Below are positions 59,160 to 64,000 of a stretch of 64,000 nt of DNA, piece by piece; positions within the stretch are counted from its first letter, which is position 1, and each line of letters begins with the position of its first letter. Source of the stretch: Fontivita pretiosa (GTDB lineage: Bacteria; Planctomycetota; Phycisphaerae; Tepidisphaerales; Tepidisphaeraceae). The position numbers were made by a program, and so were the translations under genes. The stretch covers positions 4,588,001-4,652,000 of the forward strand of contig NZ_CP191258.1 in the NCBI RefSeq assembly GCF_050410795.1, written 5' to 3'. The notes under the pieces were generated by a model, which made no database searches, had not been told where the DNA came from, and saw nothing but the letters and a program-made list of their open reading frames with translations.

Positions 59160-59233
59160 GGTGATCGTAGCTCAGTTGGTAGAGCGCCAGGTTGTGGTCC
59201 TGGATGTCGCGGGTTCGAATCCCGTCGATCACC
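59160..59233 (+). tRNA. tRNA-His (anticodon GTG)
   Basis: A full cloverleaf: acceptor GTGATCG (59161-59167) with CGATCAC (59226-59232); D arm GCTC...GAGC; anticodon stem CCAGG/CCTGG around TTGTGGT, giving anticodon GTG; T arm GCGGG-TTCGAAT-CCCGT. G at 59160 can act as the histidine-specific G-1 opposite C at 59233. The 3' CCA is not encoded. It is transcribed toward hisF, which starts 97 bp later. Confidence 0.93.
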
Positions 59234-59329
59234 CTTAAGCTTGCGGGCAGAGGAGTGAGGACACGGAGCCTGAACAGGCCTGCGTCTTCGTTCTTCTGCC
59301 CTTTGCATTCTGCTTTCGGCCTTGTTCTC

Positions 59330-60100
59330 ATGCTCACCAAGCGAATCATCCCCTGCCTGGATGTGGATCGTGGACGGGTGGTCAAGGGATACAAGTTCTT
59401 CAACCATGTCGATGCGGGCGACCCGGTCGAACAGGCCAGGCGCTACCAGGAGGACGGGGCTGACGAGCTGGTCTTCTATGACATTACCGCCAGCCATGAG
59501 GGGCGCCAGATCATGGCCGACCTGGTCGTCAAGGTCGTCGAACAATGCTTCATGCCGCTTTGCGTCGGCGGGGGGATCCGAACCCTCGACGATGCGACGC
59601 GGCTGATCCAGGCGGGGGCGGAGAAGGTCAGCGTCAACTCGGCTGCGGTGAAGAGTCCCAAACTCATCACGGAGATTGCACGGAAGTTCGGTTCGCAGGC
59701 GGCGGTGCTGGGACTGGACGCCAATCGCGTCTGGCGCGACGGCATGGAATATTGGGAAGTCTACATCAACGGCGGGCGCGTCAACACGGGCATCAAGGTC
59801 ATGGACTGGGTCCGCCAGGCGCAGGCGCTGGGCGCAGGGGAGATCGTGCTGAACGTCATGAACGCCGACGGAACCCGCGAAGGCTACGACGTGGAGATGA
59901 CGGCGGCGGTGAGCGACGCGGTGCATATTCCGGTTGTCGCCAGCGGCGGGGCCGGTTCGCCTCAGCATATGCTCCAGGTGCTTACGCAGGGCCGCGCCGA
60001 CGCAGCGCTGGCGGCCAGCATTTTCCACTTCCGGCAATACTCGGTTGGGGAGGTCAAGCAGTATCTGGCGAGAAACGGCGTGCCGGTACGGCTGCTGTGA
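59330..60100 (+). CDS. hisF: Imidazole glycerol phosphate synthase subunit HisF
   Basis: The cyclase subunit of IGP synthase: it condenses PRFAR with ammonia supplied by HisH to give IGP and AICAR, in histidine synthesis. A 256-residue TIM barrel from ATG 59330. It has LTKRIIPCLDVDRGRVVKGY with catalytic Asp11, LPLCVGGGIRTLDDATRLIQ-type phosphate loop residues, AVLGLDANRVWRDG with catalytic Asp130, and IPVVASGGAGSPQHMLQVLT. It is the only his gene in the window. It lies just downstream of tRNA-His on the same strand. Confidence 0.96.
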   Translation: MLTKRIIPCLDVDRGRVVKGYKFFNHVDAGDPVEQARRYQEDGADELVFYDITASHEGRQIMADLVVKVVEQCFMPLCVGGGIRTLDDATRLIQAGAEKVSVNSAAVKSPKLITEIARKFGSQAAVLGLDANRVWRDGMEYWEVYINGGRVNTGIKVMDWVRQAQALGAGEIVLNVMNADGTREGYDVEMTAAVSDAVHIPVVASGGAGSPQHMLQVLTQGRADAALAASIFHFRQYSVGEVKQYLARNGVPVRLL

Positions 60101-60200
60101 CGATGCCCTGGACAGGGCAGGCGCGGGTGCGTGGGAATCTGGTAAGATGCCGGGTTTGACCGGTCCGTCCAGTCGCGTCGCGCATCACGAGGTCGCTGCC

Positions 60201-62996
60201 ATGCTGCAACCACACCAGTCCGGTTCCGCCGAGCGGGCCAAGCCAGTGTTGGAGACGTTGGATCCGGCCGCCGCCGATGCCGCCGGGGCGGTCGGCGGCG
60301 CGGTGGCGGGGGCCGGGGGGGTTGGGCTGGCTGTGCCGGCGCCGGACGGCTCGCAGCCCGGTCAGGTACGCGGCTCGGGCGCCGGCCCCGGCGGCACGCA
60401 AGCGGCGCCGTTTCAGCAGATCGGCCCGTACAAGCTCCTGGAGATGATTGGCGAAGGCGGATTCGGCACCGTCTGGGTGGCCGACCAGCAGCACCCCGTC
60501 CGCCGCCGAGTCGCCCTGAAAATCATCAAGCCGGGCATGGACTCGCGGGTGGTCATCGGGCGATTCGAGCAGGAGCGGCAGGCGCTGGCGATCATGGATC
60601 ATCCCAACATCGCCAAGGTGCTGGATGCCGGCACAGCGCCCGACGGCAGGCCGTACTTCGTCATGGAGTACGTCGCTGGCGAAGCCATCACCGACTACTG
60701 CGACCGCCAGAACCTGAACATCCGCCAGCGGCTGGAGCTGTTCATTTCCGTCTGCGAGGCGGTTCAGCACGCGCACACCAAGGGGATCATTCATCGCGAC
60801 ATCAAACCCAGCAATATCCTGGTGACCCTGGTGACCGGATCGCCAACGGTAAAGGTGATCGACTTCGGCGTGGCCAAGGCGGTCAACCACGTGTTGACCG
60901 ACAAGACGATCTTCACCGAGCACGGTCAGGTGCTGGGCACGCCGGAATACATGAGCCCCGAGCAGGCGGAGATGGGCGCGCTGGACATCGACACGCGCAG
61001 CGACGTGTACTCGCTGGGGGTGGTGCTGTACGAATTGCTGACCGGCGCGCTGCCTTTCGAGCCTCGGGACCTGCGAAGCAAGGGATACAACGAGATCCAG
61101 CGGATCATCCGCGAGGTCGATCCGCCCAAGCCCAGCCAGAGGCTGCGCTCGCTGGGGGGCAAATCGGTAGAGGTGGCCAGGCACCGTCACACGCGGGTCG
61201 AGGAGCTGGAGCATCAACTCCGCCGGGAGCTGGAGTGGATCCCGCTCAAGGCGATGCGCAAGGAGCGGGAACAGCGCTACGCCACGCCGATGGCGCTGGC
61301 GGAGGATATCCGCAATCACCTGTCGGGCCGGCCGCTGGTCGCCGGGCCGGAGTCGGCCATCTACCGCGCCCGCAAGTTCGTGATGCGCAACCGCGTGAAG
61401 GTGACGGCGGCGGCGGTGGTGCTGCTGGCGGTGCTGGTGGGGGCGGTGCTGTCCACGATCGGCTTCGTCCGCGCCGCACGCAACGCCGACATGTACCGCC
61501 GGGAATACGCCCGAGCCAATACCGAGGCCAGGCGGCTGTGGCAGATCAACCGCTTCACGACATCGCTGCTGTCCAACGCCAGCCCGATGGCCGGGGAGCG
61601 GCGCGACGTGACGGTGCGCGAATTGCTCGATGGTGCCGTGTCGCAGCTCGACGCCGGGGCGCTGAAGGATCAGCCCCGCATCGAGTCGGCGGTCCGGGCG
61701 ACGCTGGCCGAGACGTATCGTTCCCTCAGCCAGTTTGCCGCCGCCGAACGCGAGTGGCGACGGGCGCTGGAGCTGGAGCGCGCCGCCGGTGGCATCAACA
61801 GCGCCGAGGCGGCGGTGGCGCTGGCGGGTCTGGGAGCCGTGCAGCTCGACACCGGGCGCATCGACGAAGCCCAGCAGTCCCTGGATTCCGCTTTGTCGGT
61901 GCTGCGCGGATCGCTGCCGCCGGACGACGTGCGCATCGGCGACGTGCTGGCCCACCTGGCGCTTCTGGCCGACGCGCGCGGGCAGTACCGCCAGGCACAG
62001 AACCTGCACCGCCAGGCGCTGGCCATCTACCAGAAGAATCCGAACGACACACCGCGGCTGGCCGACGGCATGACCAACCTGGCCACGAGCCTGCACCGCC
62101 TGGGCGACAATCGACAGGCGATCGAGCTGGCGCAGCAGGCGCTTCAGATGCGCCGCAAACGCTGGGGTACGCGCGCCAGCGTCGATGTCTGGAACAGCCT
62201 GAGCAACCTGGCCAACATGCAGGAGGCCGACGACGACCTGTCCGCCGCCGAGCAGAGCCGCCGCGAGGCGCTGTCTCTGGCTCGCAGCCTCGTGGATGAG
62301 AAAAACCGCATGACGGTTCTGAGCCTCTCGAAGCTGGCCAGAACACTGTGGCTGCGAGGTAGCAGCGCCGCCTCGCCGGATCCATCGGCCCTGGATGAAG
62401 CCGAACAGCTTCAGGCAAAGGCGCTGGAACTGGCCGTGGAGGTGGATGGGGAAAAGAGCCTGGCGGTGGCGCAGGGTTTGGATCTCCAGGCGTGCATCGC
62501 GCGGGACCGGGGACAACTGGATCGCGCCGTCGAGCTGTTCCGCAAGGCTCTGGAAGTCCGTCGGCAGCTTCAGCCGGAAGATCATCCGGATGTGGCAGGC
62601 GAGATGTCGCAACTGGCCGATGCGCTCAGCCGTGTGGCCAGCAGCCGTCCTGAAGCCGCCCCCGACAACGCCGCCGCCAGCGAAGCGATCGAACTGGCTG
62701 GCCGGGCGTTGGAAATCCGCACCCGCGTGTTCGGGCGCGATCATAGTCTGACGTGGAACACCACCAGCATCCTGGGCGGCGCGTACACCGCGGCGGGGCA
62801 GTTCCAGCAGGCCGAGCCACTGCTGTTGGATGCGTTCAAGGGTCTACAGGGCGGTTCGGTGCTGGGCAAGCGGTTGCGAATCGAGGCGGCGGGGCGATTG
62901 GCCAACCTGTATGAGAAATGGGGCAAAATGGAGCAGGCTGCGCGATGGCGCGGGCAGCGCCAGGCTCTGATCCACCCGGCCGCGACTCAGCCGTGA
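60201..62996 (+). CDS. Membrane Ser/Thr protein kinase with extracytoplasmic TPR repeats
   Basis: A 931-residue protein from ATG 60201, with GAGGTC upstream; ATG 60147 is an alternative. Residues 1-75 are Ala/Gly/Pro-rich and disordered. The kinase domain has IGEGGFGTVWVADQ near residue 82, RRVALKIIKPGMD, IIHRDIKPSNILV near 197, VIDFGVAKAV near 220 and LGTPEYMSPEQAE. All catalytic residues are present. A membrane helix (VKVTAAAVVLLAVLVGAVLS, ~400-423) is followed by about 480 residues of TPR-like helical repeats. A PknB-like sensor kinase with a periplasmic protein-interaction domain is typical of planctomycetes. Its target is unknown. Confidence 0.93.
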   Translation: MLQPHQSGSAERAKPVLETLDPAAADAAGAVGGAVAGAGGVGLAVPAPDGSQPGQVRGSGAGPGGTQAAPFQQIGPYKLLEMIGEGGFGTVWVADQQHPVRRRVALKIIKPGMDSRVVIGRFEQERQALAIMDHPNIAKVLDAGTAPDGRPYFVMEYVAGEAITDYCDRQNLNIRQRLELFISVCEAVQHAHTKGIIHRDIKPSNILVTLVTGSPTVKVIDFGVAKAVNHVLTDKTIFTEHGQVLGTPEYMSPEQAEMGALDIDTRSDVYSLGVVLYELLTGALPFEPRDLRSKGYNEIQRIIREVDPPKPSQRLRSLGGKSVEVARHRHTRVEELEHQLRRELEWIPLKAMRKEREQRYATPMALAEDIRNHLSGRPLVAGPESAIYRARKFVMRNRVKVTAAAVVLLAVLVGAVLSTIGFVRAARNADMYRREYARANTEARRLWQINRFTTSLLSNASPMAGERRDVTVRELLDGAVSQLDAGALKDQPRIESAVRATLAETYRSLSQFAAAEREWRRALELERAAGGINSAEAAVALAGLGAVQLDTGRIDEAQQSLDSALSVLRGSLPPDDVRIGDVLAHLALLADARGQYRQAQNLHRQALAIYQKNPNDTPRLADGMTNLATSLHRLGDNRQAIELAQQALQMRRKRWGTRASVDVWNSLSNLANMQEADDDLSAAEQSRREALSLARSLVDEKNRMTVLSLSKLARTLWLRGSSAASPDPSALDEAEQLQAKALELAVEVDGEKSLAVAQGLDLQACIARDRGQLDRAVELFRKALEVRRQLQPEDHPDVAGEMSQLADALSRVASSRPEAAPDNAAASEAIELAGRALEIRTRVFGRDHSLTWNTTSILGGAYTAAGQFQQAEPLLLDAFKGLQGGSVLGKRLRIEAAGRLANLYEKWGKMEQAARWRGQRQALIHPAATQP

Positions 62997-63063
62997 CCGG
63001 TCGATCCGCTGTGCATCAAAATCAGCCCCGGGCAAACTGCTCGCTCGGTCCGTTTCGACACTT

Positions 63064-63106
63064 TTGCCAAGATTCCTCATTGGCAATCAGTGTATCGGGG
63101 TATAAT
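63064..63106 (+). promoter_or_regulatory. Promoter of the PEP-CTERM protein with an inverted repeat over the -35 region
   Basis: A perfect TATAAT lies at 63101-63106. TTGGCA (63080-63085), 15 bases upstream, is the best -35 box. A perfect inverted repeat, TTGCCAA (63064-63070) and TTGGCAA (63080-63086), with a 9-base loop, covers that -35 box and may be an operator or the end of the kinase transcript. Confidence 0.5.
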
Positions 63107-63147
63107 GCCCGCCGGATTACACTGCCGTTTTACCGGAGGGAAGTCAC

Positions 63148-63972
63148 GTGCCCAGTCGCTCGGGAACGCAAGCGGGATCAGCAGCACGCAGCATCGCGTT
63201 TGTTCTGGCGCTGATTGCGCTGGCGGGCAGCGCGCGCGGGGTGATCACCGTGACCTCGACGGTGGAATTCAAGGAAGGGGTGCGCGCCCAGGCGGTCATC
63301 GCCGACGCCACCGGGATTTTGCCCCCCGGCGGCAGAGCGCCTTTCAATGCCATCGCGATCAAGCAGGTGATGGCCGACATCATCATCCGAGACGGCGAAT
63401 TCAGCGATGCGTTGCTGGTTCGCAAGCGTCAGTTGACGGCGGCGGAGGCGTGGGGCTCCGGCTTGCCGCTTGGCTACACCTTCCCGCCGCCCACCGACCC
63501 GGAAGGACCATGGCAGGGACTGGTCTGGCCTTATCGCGACCAATATGACTACTTTGCCGGCCCGAATGATCCGCTGGGCGATGACGTGGGGCAGTTCTTC
63601 CAGGACGGATCGATTTACGGTTTTGGCAGGATTGCGGGCATCGTCCGAGGCGGGCCGACCGATCCGGAAGCGGGCGGCGGGGATGTCAATCGCCTGCTCC
63701 GCGGCATCACCGGCAACGGGCTGAGCGGACCGGCGACCTACTTCATGCTGGATATCCAGCCGCTTGCCGGGCCTGCGGACCGATTCGTCACGCTGGAGAT
63801 TGTCAACGCGCACGCCGTCGTGGTTCAGCAGGATCAGGCCACAGGCGCCTACAGCGAGCTGACGGTGCCGATCGCCGATTTCCAGACCCGCCTTCAGCTT
63901 CCTGAGCCGGGCAGTGCCGCGGTGCTGGGGCTGTTGCTGGCGCTCATTCCCGCACGTGCCCGTCGCCGGTGA
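63148..63972 (+). CDS. PEP-CTERM exported protein
   Basis: A 274-residue protein from GTG 63148, with GGAGG seven bases upstream. A signal peptide (SIAFVLALIALAGSARG) is followed by a beta-rich domain with VTSTVEFKEGVRAQAVIADA and ADIIIRDGEFSDALLVRKRQ. It ends LPEPGSAAVLGLLLALIPAR and a short Arg cluster. This is the PEP-CTERM layout: PEP motif, hydrophobic helix and basic tail, thought to be processed by exosortase. The function of the folded domain is unknown; no exosortase gene is in the window. The 3' end overlaps a partial minus-strand frame by 29 bp. Confidence 0.8.
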   Translation: MPSRSGTQAGSAARSIAFVLALIALAGSARGVITVTSTVEFKEGVRAQAVIADATGILPPGGRAPFNAIAIKQVMADIIIRDGEFSDALLVRKRQLTAAEAWGSGLPLGYTFPPPTDPEGPWQGLVWPYRDQYDYFAGPNDPLGDDVGQFFQDGSIYGFGRIAGIVRGGPTDPEAGGGDVNRLLRGITGNGLSGPATYFMLDIQPLAGPADRFVTLEIVNAHAVVVQQDQATGAYSELTVPIADFQTRLQLPEPGSAAVLGLLLALIPARARRR

Positions 63973-64000
63973 CAATCCACTTGTAGGTGGTCAAGTCCGC
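63944..64000 (-). CDS. Possible C-terminal end of a minus-strand gene (runs off the window)
   Basis: Read on the minus strand from the window edge, 18 codons encode ADLTTYKWIVTGDGHVRE and then stop at 63944. The composition looks like coding sequence, but the fragment is short, overlaps the end of the convergent gene, and cannot be assigned to a family. Confidence 0.35.
   Translation of the reverse strand, partial: ADLTTYKWIVTGDGHVRE

Noticed and set aside
59233..59330. Possible T-box riboswitch before hisF
   Set aside because: The structure there is a complete tRNA-His itself. No T-box sequence or specifier stem is seen in the remaining 97 bp.
60054..62744. 896-codon minus-strand open frame
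   Set aside because: Antisense to hisF and the Ser/Thr kinase; rich in Arg, Gln and His with no family pattern.

Overview
The window is high-GC DNA that most resembles a planctomycete of the Phycisphaerae type. The grounds are family-level: four proteins with planctomycete-style AFTLVE/AFSLPE prepilin N-termini, PEP-CTERM-like C-termini on two exported proteins, LEPR-XLL-like N-termini on two cell-surface proteins, a XylR-type regulator beside a glycoside hydrolase, and a Ser/Thr kinase with TPR repeats. No rRNA, CRISPR array or intact transposase was seen. There is one tRNA gene (His).

Layout. 1-5 kb: a partial prepilin-like gene, coaD, a secreted clan GH-A glycosidase carrying what looks like a pair of compensating frameshifts, and a membrane TPR protein into which a palindromic repeat has been inserted in frame. 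5-12 kb: a remnant of a REP-associated transposase, a prepilin-like protein, a Gfo/Idh/MocA oxidoreductase, a DUF58 plus BatA/vWA pair, and two small membrane proteins. 12-31.5 kb: a flagellar cluster, flgF-flgG-flgA-flgH-flgI-flgJ-flgN-flgK-flgL-fliW-csrA-fliC1, then an accessory insert, then fliC2. Sigma-54-like -24/-12 elements lie upstream of flgF, fliW and fliC1. The fliC1 leader has two hairpins and a GGAGGA Shine-Dalgarno that fit FliW-CsrA control of flagellin translation.

The accessory insert between the flagellins (25.2-29.9 kb) is the most unusual part. It holds a small secreted Cys-rich peptide, an exported protein of unknown family, a MauE-like membrane redox protein and a prepilin-like protein, in a tight operon with its own candidate promoter. 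Part of it has been duplicated in tandem. The duplication junction joins a truncated MauE-like gene in frame to a second copy of the last 74 bp of fliC1.

31.5-42 kb: rhaB, an amidohydrolase, small membrane and Cys-rich proteins, a purine-related pair (an M20 amidohydrolase of the allantoate type and adenine deaminase), a bactofilin-like protein and a TPR membrane protein. 42-50 kb: a 2,486-residue surface protein with one seven-repeat FG-GAP propeller, 19 PKD-like domains and two PPC-like domains. 50-58 kb: a YpdA-like flavoprotein, a hexose-6-phosphate mutarotase-like protein, an EamA transporter, and a XylR - prepilin - GH2 block that looks like a sugar-responsive unit. 58-64 kb: prmC, tRNA-His immediately upstream of hisF, a Ser/Thr kinase, a PEP-CTERM protein and the last codons of a gene that runs off the window.

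All functions are inferred by reading motifs. No database search was possible.
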